NCBI GenBank assembly: GCA_949152475.1
Contig: OX424564.1
Coordinates: 26,782,165 to 26,846,164, forward strand
DNA from: Terebella lapidaria
Taxonomy: Eukaryota > Annelida > Polychaeta > Terebellida > Terebellidae
Length of the DNA: 64,000 nt
Direction: 5' to 3'
Shown here in pieces: positions 38,001 through 50,500 of the stretch (position 1 is the first letter of the stretch; each line of letters opens with the position of its first letter). Position numbers and translations under genes: made by a program. A model generated the notes under the pieces. That model had not been told where the DNA came from. It worked only from the letters and a program-made list of their open reading frames with translations, and did no database searches.

Positions 38001-40032
38001 TTATTATAGAACGATTGATTTACGCAACCAGTGTTTGCGTAACATCCATTTCATGCTCACTGGTTATTGCGCAATCGTTGATTGGAATCTTGAAAAAAGT
38101 TCCAACCCAAACAAATCTTCAAAAGTCTGGTGTCGGATTTAATTTATGATCCGAACGCGTTACAAAATTGGACGCAAAAAAAATATGGGATCAAAATGGA
38201 TGAAAAAATCAAATTGGGGGGAAGCGGAGGGGTCACATTACTGTGAAGAAAAGGCTAGCATAATTGAGCAACAAATCCATCCAGTACTTAAACTATTATA
38301 AACGTATTTATCATATGCCAGCGATGATCGCAGGTGCCGGTATTTTCATTGCAATCACAATAGACTAATTTGAATGCAGTCCCATACATTTCCCAATAAC
38401 TAAAAATGCACGCCGATGAGGTCAGGTTTCTGATTCGTACTAAAAAACACTCATATTTGTGGTAACATAAACAAACCAACTTTCTGTATATGGTGTTTTT
38501 ATGAAAACATATTGTGAAAATGTGCTATTACTTCTTTACGAAGGGGTTCAAGTGGGAAAAGCATAATGCTTCAGTAAATCACAAAACATATTCAATGAAA
38601 TAATAATATAAACAGAAACTTCGTGTACTTTTTTTATGGGCCTCGTCCGACATCCTGGCTACTTTCGTGCTTTTTCTTCATTTTTCCGAATTAAACGTGT
38701 ACAAATTACAATATTTTCTACGATTAATTTTATCCAAAGTGCAAATCTGAAGGTCCGTGTGAATCTTGTGTGTTGTCTACGGGTTTCGTTCCTTACAATA
38801 ACATGTACATGGCTTCCTGCGATGAAAAGGGGTACAATCAGTCAGCAAGTTTAGTTGGAACAAATTCTTGATGGCCAGAAGCAGATATGATGTAACACTT
38901 TATTATATGTATACTTAATCAAAAATACATCCTAGGTTCTTTCGAATTTATGACTGGTATTCATTTTCTTCAATATGAAGCAGATAAATATGTTTCTTGC
39001 AATGACTACCAGATTATTTTTCGTGATGGGACGCGAGCAGGAGATGCCCCAAGTGCTCTCATACATCCACGTGAAGAATAAAACGCCCGTCCCAGCAGCA
39101 ATATTTACGGTAATTATCTATTAGTTCTTTAATTTACGACTGTCACAATTTAGTTAAAGTACAAGCATTTAACCGAACTGCTTAATCTTTCATATATAGG
39201 CGCCAGGATGGTTCGGTGATAGGAAGTGTAATAACTAATAAACTCCTGTTTATGAATACCAATTTCTTTCGTTTCACTTCCAGTAAAACAATATCTAACT
39301 CGCGACTGTTAGAATACATTTGCTGTAAAATCACTAAATAATTAAAAAGTGTTCAGTAGCAACCACGCCCTGGCGGGTATCTTTATGGCCGATAAGACTC
39401 GTATCTATGGATATATATTCAAGTTTTGATATGAAATCTCAGTGTTGTCGATATTTTTATCTCACTGAATCTATGGTACTCCAAAAGAACTATATTTTCC
39501 TACATACGTTTTCTGTCTGATATATTCAGAGTGTGCTTGGTATCTTCTACATAATGGCCGGATCTGTGGTGTCTCTCATCAACTTCCTGAGTTTTGTCAC
39601 TTGGATCTTCAACGCTTGCGTCCAGCTTAGTGTAATTGTCTTCAGGTTCAAGATGAAGGATGCTCCGAGAGCATACAAGGTATTGGGTGAATTAAAATCT
39701 TAACTATCCTGAATGCGGTAAAATGATTTTGGTTAGATATTCACATAAAAAATCAAGGTCACGGGAACTCAGGGATTCCCCTCCCCGCAATCAGAGTTTT
39801 CTCTTGAAAAAACAACGCACACATTTTTTAGTAGACGTTACTTGAGCTTGAGTATTTAGGGTCACCAAAGGTGTATATGAATTCCTAAGAACTCATAATA
39901 CAAATATAAGCTCTATCCTCAACAATTCTGTCTCCAATGACTAGATAGGTTGACAAAACATGATTGGATCACTCAAATGTCCGTGAGAAAAAGCTTGATT
40001 TCACCTCCAATGCTTTAGTGTTCAAAAGTCAA

Positions 40033-40064
<32 letters not shown>

Positions 40065-40657
40065 GGGAGGGGGGTCATTTCTAAAATTTGAGGGGTTTTC
40101 TTCGCAAAGCATTCAATGAAAACTTATAACTGAACACCCATTTGGCGAGGAGTTCCAAATTGTGCAAAATTGGTCATTTTTAGCTGGAAAAAAAATGTTG
40201 ACAAATTATCAGAAATGACAAGGATGGACAAAAAGACATAAGACGGACGTATATATGTCTAGTATTATGTGGCGAGCTAAGATAAGGTGTTATTTCTTTC
40301 AGGTTCCGATCGTGCTGCCAATTATCGTGTTTATATTTTCCGCCGCGCTGGTCATAGTCCCTGTGGTTGACGCTCCACAAATGGAGTTCCTCTACGCAAC
40401 TCTACTGATGCTTGCAGGTCTTATCTTCTACTTTCCCATTGTGGTCTTCGACAAAAGAGCCGGGTGCATGCGTACGTTTGTCCATTAATCTTATGAAGAT
40501 TTTGGCTGAAATACTTCACCTTTGCTGTTTAATAGTGACATGTTTTCACGTATCACCTGTTTCCATTTCAGGTTACGTCACACAATTTGTCCAGCTGTTG
40601 GTGGAAGTGTGTCCGACTATTGGTATCGCCGTGGACAAAGCAGAAAAATCAGTCTGA
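35081..40657 (+). CDS. SLC7-B: b(0,+)/xCT-like amino-acid transporter
   Basis: Predicted 522-residue paralog of SLC7-A, expected to exchange amino acids as the light chain of an SLC3 heterodimer. Exons: 35081-35297, 35608-35709, 35940-36188, 36380-36505, 36744-36843, 36931-36975, 37076-37199, 37564-37667, 39013-39109, 39530-39679, 40303-40471, 40572-40657. All twelve exon lengths equal those of A, all borders are GT-AG, and the frame is open throughout. Seen: [11 protein letters not shown] (73-83), Cys173 in [16 protein letters not shown] (259-265), [18 protein letters not shown], and C-terminal [13 protein letters not shown]3 has Arg in PSGRAVMSM where A has PSSTAVMSM. Intron 8 (37668-39012) is the longest. 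The donor of intron 4 is the weak gtggtg. A small tandem repeat (gtgtcttaggctcg twice) lies in intron 7. Two AATAAA motifs at 41736 and 41748 are possible poly-A signals. Confidence 0.93.
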
Positions 40658-41116
40658 TAGAATTATCCATATAGTTTAATTGTGCATCAACTGAACATTT
40701 TTTGCTCTCGAGTTGAACTTGAGGTACTTGAGGCGTAACGTTAAATGGTCGAAAGTGGAGTTGAGAATTCAAGAGAAATTCCCCCCCAAAAACGTATCAG
40801 ACAGATCAGAAATCACCGAAAAATAATGATTTCCGAATTAAACGCATAACGTAGCAATGTGTACAGATACATTTCCGGAGGGGGTATTATGTCTATATTA
40901 CTATATCATAATTTCGTACTGATCACGTATTGTTGATATTCGTGTCACGGATAAACTGGTGGTCAATTGACATTGTACATTAGTCACTACCAAATGCTGG
41001 ACAATACCAGACATTCTAAGCCTTTCGCTGCCATGGACTGTGACCACTGATGCACTAGGCCTAATTTCGCCAAACTTCGGTGCTTATCCTTTGATGATGG
41101 AAAACAACCTCACCGG

Positions 41117-41290
41117 AGACAAGCAACATCAAAGCTTCAAAGGCCACGTCCCTGTGATCACTAAGTAGCTGAATGAGTGACCTTCGAGTAAAGTAATGGC
41201 AACGTCCAACTGCTGTCCCATCGCCTGTACTACCTGTCAAAGAAATCTCTGCCGGTTCAACTACTGCGAGGTTGACTAATTAGTGTAATG
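41117..41290. repeat. Flanking direct repeat, downstream of SLC7-B
   Basis: Partner of 33745-33930 in the same orientation, sharing 'gacaagcaacatcaaagc' and following landmarks. Together the two copies bracket SLC7-B at about 1.2 kb upstream and 0.5 kb downstream. Confidence 0.5.
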
Positions 41291-41483
41291 ATGTCCATAT
41301 GGGCTGTACATATCAGGACACTGATCACATTGTACTGTTGTGTTAGGGTCATTTCTCAAGGGTCTACTGCTATCATCCTAATCTGTTTGTATTGGTGGTT
41401 ATAGGCTGATAATTACGATTGCATATCATTATCATCGTTGAAAAAAATACCCAGGAATCAGTCGCAAATATTATTGAGTGCCA

Positions 41484-41531
41484 GTTACACCAAAGAGTGT
41501 AACATAAATATATTACACTCTTTGGTTACAC
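41484..41531. repeat. Hairpin with 19-nt arms
   Basis: gttacaccaaagagtgtaa and ttacactctttggttacac pair almost perfectly around a ~10-nt AT loop. It lies 0.8 kb past the SLC7-B stop codon and ahead of two AATAAA motifs, so it may lie in the 3'UTR, or it may simply be a foldback MITE. Confidence 0.65.
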
Positions 41532-41735
41532 CCCGACATCATGATGCAAGTGGCCCTCTGAATCCAACTGGCATGTGATATTGGAATAGTTTCGTTTCTG
41601 TGTTGTTTTGTTACAGATATATTCATTTTGATATGAGACTTTGGTTCGTGAAATAGTCTATCTGAAAGAAGTTTACACCTGGCGGCTACTTGTATGGAGT
41701 TATGTAGATATATTCTCCGTATGAGATTGGAAAAG

Positions 41736-41753
41736 AATAAATGTCAGAATAAA
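41736..41753 (+). terminator. Candidate poly-A signals for SLC7-B
   Basis: AATAAA occurs at 41736-41741 and again at 41748-41753, about 1.08 kb past the SLC7-B stop codon and just before the retroelement starts. No other evidence such as a GT-rich downstream element was weighed, so this is only a candidate. Confidence 0.2.
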
Positions 41754-43299
41754 CATATCACTGAATGTGCATTTTTAATGTACAAAGGTACCATTGAAGT
41801 CCTCATTCGTATATAGGGATTACGAGCTCTCACCTCGAGCTTTCATTATGTCGCGTTCATACACGATCCCGTGGGGCATGTTATTTCAGGCGACCTCAAT
41901 ATAGTGGAGAAGGAATCATTGAAAGACATTTTGTCCAAAGGTCCCAAATTTTGAGAGCCCACGTTTTTTTCATGGAGATACAATTTTAAGTTAATCATGG
42001 ATGCAGTTAAGGAGCATGCCAGAAAATGGACTAAACGAGAAAAGGCAGAAACTGATTCTCTGTCAGAATGGGTCAAATAGATTAGGTCATTGATAAACAA
42101 ACGCATTAATGTTTTGTCAAAGTCAGTTAGTACTAAATATAGCTCTCTCTTCAATGATCCCATGGTTACTAATAGTTTGTTGAAACTTCAAGAAAGGTTC
42201 GTCATTGTCCCTGCAGATAAAGCTTCCAATAATGTTGTTTACTGACCGAAGGTGAGTATATGGGATCGACCGTGTGTGTATGTTTGGATGTATGTATGTC
42301 ACAAACGTGGCACGTTTTGTTGTATGGGGACGGATCTTTTCCATTTGGGGCACGTTCTGGCCCTTTCTGCTCCCTCTATCGATATGCCAACTTTGGAATT
42401 TCTTCGTGCATCCATGTTGACGTAGTTACAAATTTAATTGTCGAGTCGGACAAATTCCGCACACAACGCCAGTCGCCAACATGTATCTAAGATCGGAGGG
42501 AGGGAGATGATAGACGTGACAGCCGTGTTCTGAGATGGGCGAACGCAGGGCTCCACACTAAGGACCTCTCGACCTCCCGGGGCAAGTAATAATTGGGTGA
42601 GGGCAAGTGAGAAAATACAAGCAGTCGCCCGGCGGGCAATCACAAATTTGCGGCCAAGTCATAGACATATTATTCAAATAAATGTGTTCGTTCTTGTCTC
42701 ACAACCTGTCAACATTGATTCACCACCGTATTGATTTATCGAGTGCTGGATGACACATCAATACTTTGTATGTACATAAATTATGCAAATTACGCAGTTA
42801 GCGAATAGCATTTGCGGGTTTACAATGACACAGCAGAACTTTGTATGTACATAAATTATGCAAATGTCAACAACTTTCCGTTGTTGTTGCAGTCTGCTTT
42901 CCTAAGTAGCGCCACGGCTCATTTGCATATCGATCGATAAAATACGCTCATGTGATTGGTCAGTTCTATTTACGTTTTCCACCTCGATCTCTGTACTCGA
43001 TTAGAAACCGCTGCTGGTCGTTTCAGATTACGGAAAGACGTTTCTGTCACAGCAATGCCATATGTTATAATTTCCGGTTACAAAGCGATACTGTACTATG
43101 TTATTGTTAATATCAGAATATGATATAATTTGATGATTGAAAGGAAGAAATTTGGATCTAGAGTACAATAACAAGTTACACCATGCATTTCATTCACTGA
43201 AATATTGTGTAGGTAACCTAATTGTCAGTCACGAATGATGCAGTTAGGTCAGCTGAGATAACATTGATGAGTTTATTGAACAAAGAGGCGGGCAAGATC

Positions 43300-44242
43300 T
43301 TCTTCGGATCCTGATATGATAAATTTCTACACTGGATTCAAGGATTATAAAACGCTCAAAAAAGTATTTGTGGCACTGCAACCAACTGCCCAAAATATGA
43401 TCATATCGAGTCAGATCTAGAGACATTCCCAGCGCAAGAACACTGCCGGTAGTGTTTTCCAGGAATCCTTGCCTTTGATCGACCAGTTTTTCATGTTTCT
43501 ATGCAGAATCAAACAGGGATTCAATGAGCAGGACTTGAGAGTGAGATTTGGAATATCACAATCATCTGTGACTGTGAGCAGGATTCTTATTACATGGACG
43601 AATTATATGTATTTCGTGTTAGGCTCCTTAGTAATATGGCCTATTATAGTTAAATTATATTATTTTATAGTCGTGCTGCCATAAAAGCAAACATGCCAGA
43701 GTGTTTCAGGTCCACATACCCCAGAACTAGGGTTATATTGGACTACACAGAAGTCCGAATTCTTAAAGGTGCTGACGCCGAGTTCCAAGGTCTTAAACTC
43801 GGATTCTCCAATTATAAACGTCACACCACATTTAAAGGCCTGATAGGAATATCACCTTGTGAAATGGTTACTTTTATCAGTTCTTTGTATACTGGCTGCA
43901 TTTCTGACAAAGAATGATATCAAGATCTGGAATCGTGGATTTACTAGAACTCATCGACGACGTCATGGCGGACAAAGGATTTCTTATTCAGGATCTTTTG
44001 TCAAAAAAGAAATCGCGTCTTGTGATTCCACCCTTCTTAGGCCAGAAAGGAAAATTTTCTGAGAGGAAGTGCAGCTGACACATGAAATCGCAAGACTTCG
44101 TATCTACGTTGAACGGGCAATCAGAAGGATAAAAGAATATTATATTTTTGATGGTGTTCTTCCACTCAATGTGGCTTCTTGTATCAACCAGATTTGGACA
44201 ATCTGTGGGATTTTGACCACATTTCGTGGTCCTCTGTTCTAA
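43300..44242 (+). pseudogene. PIF/Harbinger-ISL2EU-like DDE transposase, decayed
   Basis: Recognised from the DDE_Tnp_4-type core. In order: TGFKDYKTLKKVF and ALQPTAQNM, then AGSVFQESLPLIDQFF, LCRIKQGFNEQDL, RFGISQSSV, MPECFRSTYPRTRVILD (first Asp), FKGLIGISP, SLYTGCISDKE, DVMADKGF (second Asp), IPPFLGQKGKF, then in another frame VERAIRRIKEY (catalytic Glu) and INQIWTICGILT before a stop at 44240-44242. It is broken by a frameshift near 44055-44065, an in-frame disruption near 43410-43425, an AT-rich ~30-nt insertion at about 43633-43665, and a stop near the N-terminal part. The normal first-Asp context LDCTE has become LDYTE. It would have catalysed cut-and-paste transposition. Confidence 0.8.
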
Positions 44243-44535
44243 CATGAGATTCGTGCAGTAGTTGTAGTACACTTTCCAGAGTAATACATGTCTTGAGACT
44301 TCAACATGTACAAAATACTTTCCAGCAGAAATGTACAGTATGTTTGTGTATACAATTGTATAATTGTGTTGTAACTCAGTAGAGTATTGTTAGGTGCATC
44401 TTCAAGTATTTATAGCTTAATTAGCAGTAGTTGTATATATTATACCACGTATCCCAATGTATGTGTGCTTAACAAATAAAGGTCTTTCATATATAACTTT
44501 GAATTGAGTGACTCTGGATATATGCTGGCGAGATA

Positions 44536-44933
44536 GAGTGCGTCCCAAAAAAAAGAAGTATACCGGAAATTGGTGGATTATGTGATGAATATATATAGTT
44601 ACCAGTTATTGGAAAACAGTTGCAACTGCGATAAAACATACATATGACAAAATGTTATAGCGTATATTCTTTTCAATTATTCTAAACATACCGAAAATTG
44701 GTGGATTATGTGATGAATATAAATAGTTACCAATTAGTGAAAAACAGTTGCAACTGCGATAAAACATACGTACTGACAAAATGTTGTAAAGTATATACTT
44801 TTCTATTTTCCTAAACTGAACCTCTGGCCTAAACATCAAAAAGCTTATTTTATCAATTATAGATATGATATTCATACATGTATATTGCCACAGTATATTC
44901 CAGGTATTTTCTGTAAACTTGTAGGACACACTG
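44536..44933. mobile_element. TA-flanked mariner-like MITE, 398 bp
   Basis: The left end gagtgcgtcc and the right end ggacacactg are inverted repeats (8 of 10), each flanked by TA (44534-44535 and 44934-44935), the target duplication typical of Tc1/mariner elements. Inside, a ~128-bp unit starting 'aaattggtggattatgtgatg' is repeated in tandem (about 44570-44697 and 44696-44815), so the element contains an internal duplication. There is no coding capacity. It lies inside the ~2.9-kb transposon described above. Confidence 0.75.
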
Positions 44934-46640
44934 TATTTTATTCGGTAAAAAAACTGCCACAGGTGTATGAAACATGAATTTTTTCCCTGGGATGATTATT
45001 GGTGATAAAATTGAGCTGGTATGCTACAGGAAACGTGGTCCTATTTTGTAATTTGTATTTCTGTAAGCTTGCATAGGGGTACATCATGGTAGGCTGCATC
45101 ACGTCAGAATGGGTACATTAATACATGCTGGAGCCCGTCATAATGTACCCATATGTACCCATCTTCGGTGAGTACGGCGCCCCATGGGTACTTTTTTTGT
45201 TTATAGAGCATACTATAAACAGTGCCTGTATGACGAACTGGGTATTGCCAACGAAACTTGTCAACAATTGCCAACAATACCAATAGTACATACCAAGCCA
45301 TTACCGTGCCCAAACAGGATATCTTATCAAATCATGTGTCTGTATTGCATTCGTTTGGTATTACTACCTCATGTAACGATTCTAATCTACCAAACTTATA
45401 TTGGATCCCAAAGTTGCACAAAAATCCACACAAAGATATATTTCAGGTTCAGCATCATGTTCTACCAAAGCCCTGTCTAAAATATTAACTGTTATATTGT
45501 CTAAAATTAAACAGGGTCTCCAAAAGTACTCTGAAACCATCTATTCTAGAAGTGGTATGAACCAAATGTGGATATTAAAAAATTCCAAATCTTTATTGGA
45601 ATAACTACATGCTCTCACACTTTCAAAAGTAACGTCTATCAAAACATTTGATTTCTCCACTTTCTACACAACTATACCTCACTCTGAACTGAAGTCTCAG
45701 CTTAAAAAAACTAATCAATAATTCATTTTTCTCTAAAAAGGGACAACGTCGGTACCAATATATTATAGTTAAATATAATACCGCTTATTTTGTTAAAGGC
45801 GACTCTAATGCCCCATACAAATATACTGAAATAGACGTGGTAAATATGGTTAATTTTCTTATTGATAACATTTTTGTGGAATTTGGTGGTCGAATATTTC
45901 AACAAACTATTGGTATTCCCATGGATACAAACTGTGCACCATTATTAGCAGACCTGTTTTATACTCATATGAATCAAATTTTATCCAACATTTACAACGA
46001 GGAGGTTCTAAGAAACTAACATGTAATTTTAATTACATTTTCCGATACATAGATGATGTATTGTCACTAAATAATCCCAAGTTTGGTGATTATTTGGATG
46101 TCATATATCCTAAGGAACTTGAAATTAAGGATACTACAGACTCTGCTAATTTTTCCAACTATCTAGACCTGAGGTTGGAGATTGATCATGATTCTAACCT
46201 GTCAACTAGATTATATGACAAACGTGATGATTTCAACTTTTCCATAGTCAATTTCCCTTTTCTAAGCAGCAACATTCCTATGTCACCGACATATGGTGTG
46301 TTTGTTTCTCAACTTATACGCTATTCCAGAGCTAGTTGCAAATATGAGGACTTTGTCTATCGAAGTGCCCAGCTAGTTTCTAAACTGCTGCGACAAGGAT
46401 ATGTTATACCAAGACTTATAGCTGCGTTTAAGAAATTCTATGGACGTCATCAAGATCTCGTTGATAAATACAACAAATCCATGTCTGCCATGCAACTAGA
46501 TCTATTTTCATGTTAATTTTGGGGAATTCATGACGGGTGCCACTAGTGAGGCAGGAAATGCTCACTCTTTCCGGAACACCTGATTTCACCTCCTAATGGC
46601 CATTTTTGGGGGTTCATGATTTTCCCTGTCATTTTAGTTC

Positions 46641-47500
46641 TCTCTCACTTCTGATGCCTGATTTGACTTTCTGTCCCCGGACTATGAGATTGGATAAAGG
46701 ACCTTGTTTTGTTTGCTCGGAATACTTAATACTGGGTATTGATTCCACGTCTATTATTACTAATGTTGTCTGGGCTCTTTGTTTGATACTATGCATGATT
46801 GTTATTTTGCATTCAGTCGATAGTGTGGTGATTATGTTGAATGCATGTGCAAAAACAATCACTACATGGCTGGGTATGTATTTGGAGCAAGAAGGTTGTA
46901 TGTTTTGTACATGTCGTTGACACTGTAGCATGTGGATTAATCACAGTTAGTGACGTCTGTAAGATGGTCAGACAGATTCAACGAATTGAACATTGGTTCG
47001 CCTCAGTGTCAGATTCAGTGGTTAATGACCTGCACAACAACGTTACAAATTGGTCTACACGGAGATGATAACCATATAACACTAATAAATACTACTCAGA
47101 AGCAAATATATAACATAACCGTCTATTTGTACAGCTAATCACGATAAACAAAGGAGCTTTAACAACAATTTGTCCCAGATTGTTGTAGGCCCAAGGTTCG
47201 AGACCTCCAGATGAGGATGTTTCGAATTGTGCATACAGTTTTATGACTTCTTATACGGTAAAGCCTCATGACGTCAATGGATATGTGATCTCAAATGGAA
47301 CCAGGTGTCTTAAATGCGAAAATGTGTGCCAGCAAGCTCAATAGCAGTGTATGTTCGGATACCACTGATTGTAGCCTTCACAATATTACACTAAATGGAA
47401 GTATCAAAGGATGACTCAAAGAATGACATGATGTCCTTAAAGAGGACATTCAGCTCCTACCAATGTAGCGAAACTTATAAAAACAACTCAATCGTATACA
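46641..47500. other. Gene-free spacer upstream of SLC7-C
   Basis: Overlapping open frames on both strands at 46606-46931 follow directly on the retroelement tail and have no recognised domain. Nothing else is supported. Confidence 0.4.
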
Positions 47501-47597
47501 TGATACTAACATTCAACAAGCGTATCTCATTGGACGCTTTCTGGGACTATGTTCATGTCTCGGATTGAAAATTACTGACACTATAAACACCGACAAA

Positions 47598-50500
47598 ATG
47601 AGAAATGCTATCCAATACAAAGTGTCCCCTCAGTCTCCAGCTGGTATTCAACTGAACAACTCTTACGACATGGGGGAACATGGCAAGCGTGACCAGGATG
47701 TCATGGAAACAACTAGCATGGTGATGGACAGGAAGATAGGATTCTTTGGAGCTGTAGGGATGGTCATTGGGGCCGTTGTGGGTAGGCATTGGCCTGTGGT
47801 GCTCGACGTCTCCAACATAACAACATAGCATGGTTTCCATTATAATCACACGGTATCTTGTGACAATGGGTATCATGATCATGGTATCATGGTGCCATTT
47901 TCATGATACTTTTCATGATTCATGATTTCGTGATAATAGGATACTTGAACTAGTGGCTTCTGAATTTTCTATTCATCTCCCTAATTGAATGCAATTTTTT
48001 TTTTTTTGGGGGGGGGGGGGGGCAGTAACCTCACCGCTCTATTTTTCACGTGCCATGCAGAATAAGGTTATTGATTTCATTGAATAAATCCCGAAGGTAA
48101 ATAAGCAACCATCAACAATTTAGACTGTTTTAGGCATAAACTTGAACAGAATCGATTATTCTGAAACAAATCCTACACTTTGATACAGAAAACCGCGTGC
48201 CATGTAAATGAAAGACAGCTTGAATGGTGTTTTTGCGTAGAATTTAACCACATCGTGGCGTTATCCAATATTGAAATACCGACACTGACCCTATAATTTC
48301 AGTTCATGATCAAATTCCAATCACTACATATATGTTTGTCAGTAAAAATTCTATGCGGTTGCTGAGATGACAAATCGGAAACTAAGTACACTTCTACAAC
48401 ACTATTCAATCAACCACACATGCACGGCAGTTACGACCTTCTGGCTGTTTGTTATGTCAGATACGATATTTTGCCTATTACTGCGCCCTGGTGTCAGTTA
48501 TAAACATATTATAAAAATAACATTGTTCATATGAAAGAAATGAACTGAACATATGCTGGTTGACTTCATAGTTACAATAGTATTTCAGTAAAAGCCGTTT
48601 GAAAAACAGATACGACGTTCTGGCTTCTCGTCAGCTACCTGATTCGGGCAGTTTCGTTTGGCCAGAATGTCGTAAGTGACAAACACATAATTTCTGAGCG
48701 TGGCGTTGATACTTCATTTATTCTTACGGTAAACAACCATTTTTTACATTTACAATGTTCATTAAGGCAAATACTTATGATAAAATTACATTTTTAGATT
48801 GCACTTACGACCTTCTGCCGGGCATAAAAATCCTGTTTTCCACTTCACTTGATATCGCCAGAAGGTCATAACTGACATTTTGTTGAATAAAACTCCAATC
48901 GTATCAAATTTTGTCAAAATACCTTCTGCAGTGGAACAAGGGACGCAAATTACATAAAATATACCAGCTATAATAATCTGAATAGCATTGTAGGTGTCTG
49001 GGAACAAAAAACGTGTCTCCTGTAAAATTACCATAATGTCACTTACGACCTTCTGGCTTTCATCCATCGATGTTAAGTCGTGAAAGAATGTGTATATGAT
49101 AAATTCCTGTATAGGTTGTTATCCAATCTCTAATAAGTCGCATGGATATCAAGGATCTCGCTGAGGGGTACAACTGACAGTTCGCTATTGTGATACGTAA
49201 ATGTAGAGATTCAGAATACAGGAAAAGTTTCATGAAGCTAAGTTGGAATATAATACAAATTATATGAACTCTATTATTCAAGTTTTATTTTGAAGTGGAT
49301 TTTATATTCCTAAGTTATCCTTGTTTTAACTGTTTAATTTGTACCATACCCCCCCCCCCCCCCAGGTTCCGGGATATTCGTCTCGCCCAAAGGTGTAGTA
49401 GATGCTGCAGGGAGTGTCGGATTGTCTCTACTGCTTTGGGGCATCGGTGGTATCGTGAGCATGTTTGGTGGGTTTCTTCGTCTCCCAAGATTATCATATG
49501 CAGATGGGTTATGAAACATTGGTCATTCATAGCCCAACTCAAATGCTAATGTATTGTTCAATTCGCATTTACTTTCTGGATTAAAACAGTTGTTTCTGGC
49601 CGTCGTGTATGGCGTCTGAGATATTGATGTCAGAATAATACAATCTAATGTAATTCCTACCTTTAAGTATTTACGATTTTAAATATTATCTCAAAAGTAT
49701 ACACCTTTAGGGATTTAAGGCTAGAAATTTTGATGGTTACGATGATATGATTGCGCATAAGTATCCGGTCATCTTTGTCAACTATAGGCGCCCTGAGTGT
49801 GGCCGAGTTGGGCTGCCTTATTCCACGTTCGGCTGGCGAGTATCAGTTCCTGCGGGAAGCGTACAGTCGCTGGCTAGGGTACCTGTATGGCTGGGTACTA
49901 TCTGTCCTCATGAAACCTTCAGGCCGAGCCGTCATGTCCATGACATGTGCCGAATACATCCTTACGTCCGTCTTTAGCGATGACTGTGGAGCACCTCCAC
50001 AGTTCATCGTCAAGCTGCTGGGAGCTGCTGTTGTTTGTAAGTGGGAGAGTGTGCTTGTTTTGGGAACAATGGGGTGGAAACAAAATTTAGTGGCCCAATA
50101 TCCATCTTGAATGAAGAAAATTGGTGGTCCAATATCCATCACATAATACCAACATTTGTTAGTGTCATATAAACCTGACTTGGGGGACTCTCCACTACAT
50201 CCACCAAGTTGGCCCCTGAATTGTTTCTGATTACAATATTGTGTCTAGACTAATGTATTTTATCCACCCTCATTGCAGTACTACTGACTGCCGTGAACTG
50301 TTACAGCGTCAACCTCTCAAATAACATACAAGTCATCTTCATGTTCGGCAAAATTACAGCGCTGGTCATCATTGTGGGCGGAGGAATATACATGATGTCC
50401 ATAGGTGAGATCAGTGTTGTCGATAATCCAGTTATATGTGATTCGAACCAACAAAAGACACTAAGTTCGTGACACAACTTCATAATAACTATCTATGGAT

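Larger units (their letters stand above)
42244..45183 (+). mobile_element. ~2.9-kb DNA transposon inserted in the retroelement
   Basis: The retroelement text breaks at 42243 and resumes at about 45184, with ttgttta on both sides (ending at 42242 and again near 45204), consistent with a 7-8-bp target duplication. The insert begins ctgaccgaaggtgagtatat, and its far end reads ctcaccgaagatgggtac on the other strand, so terminal inverted repeats are plausible. Inside are a Harbinger-type transposase relic (43300-44242), a hAT-like end 'cagggctccacactaa' at about 42547, a 28-bp unit 'actttgtatgtacataaatt' repeated at about 42764 and 42840, and a nested MITE. More than one element may therefore be present, and exact borders are uncertain. 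Confidence 0.6.
41820..46640 (+). mobile_element. Penelope-like retroelement fossil, interrupted
   Basis: The left part (about 41820-42243) encodes FIHDPVGHVISGDLNI-like text and ends in VPADKASNNVV, an N-terminal landmark of a widespread family of Penelope-type or related reverse-transcriptase elements. The right part (from about 45184) holds LPNLYWIPKLHKNP, IFQQTIGIPMDTNCAP, FRYIDDVLSLNN with the catalytic DD, SNYLDLRLEI and LYDKRDDFNF. It ends with KFYGRHQDLVDKY and a conserved 3' tail ('acgggtgccactagtgagg', 'ccggaacacctgatttcacc'). The two parts are separated by a DNA-transposon insertion. The element also carries several further disruptions and is not intact. The family name is inferred from these motifs. 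No ends with clear repeats were found. Confidence 0.75.

Noticed and set aside
46606-46931. Opposed 104- and 100-codon frames
   Set aside because: They overlap on both strands, follow the retroelement tail directly, and have no domain.
47160-47215. ggttcgagacc, resembling a tRNA B box
   Set aside because: No A box at the right distance and no cloverleaf could be drawn from the flanks.
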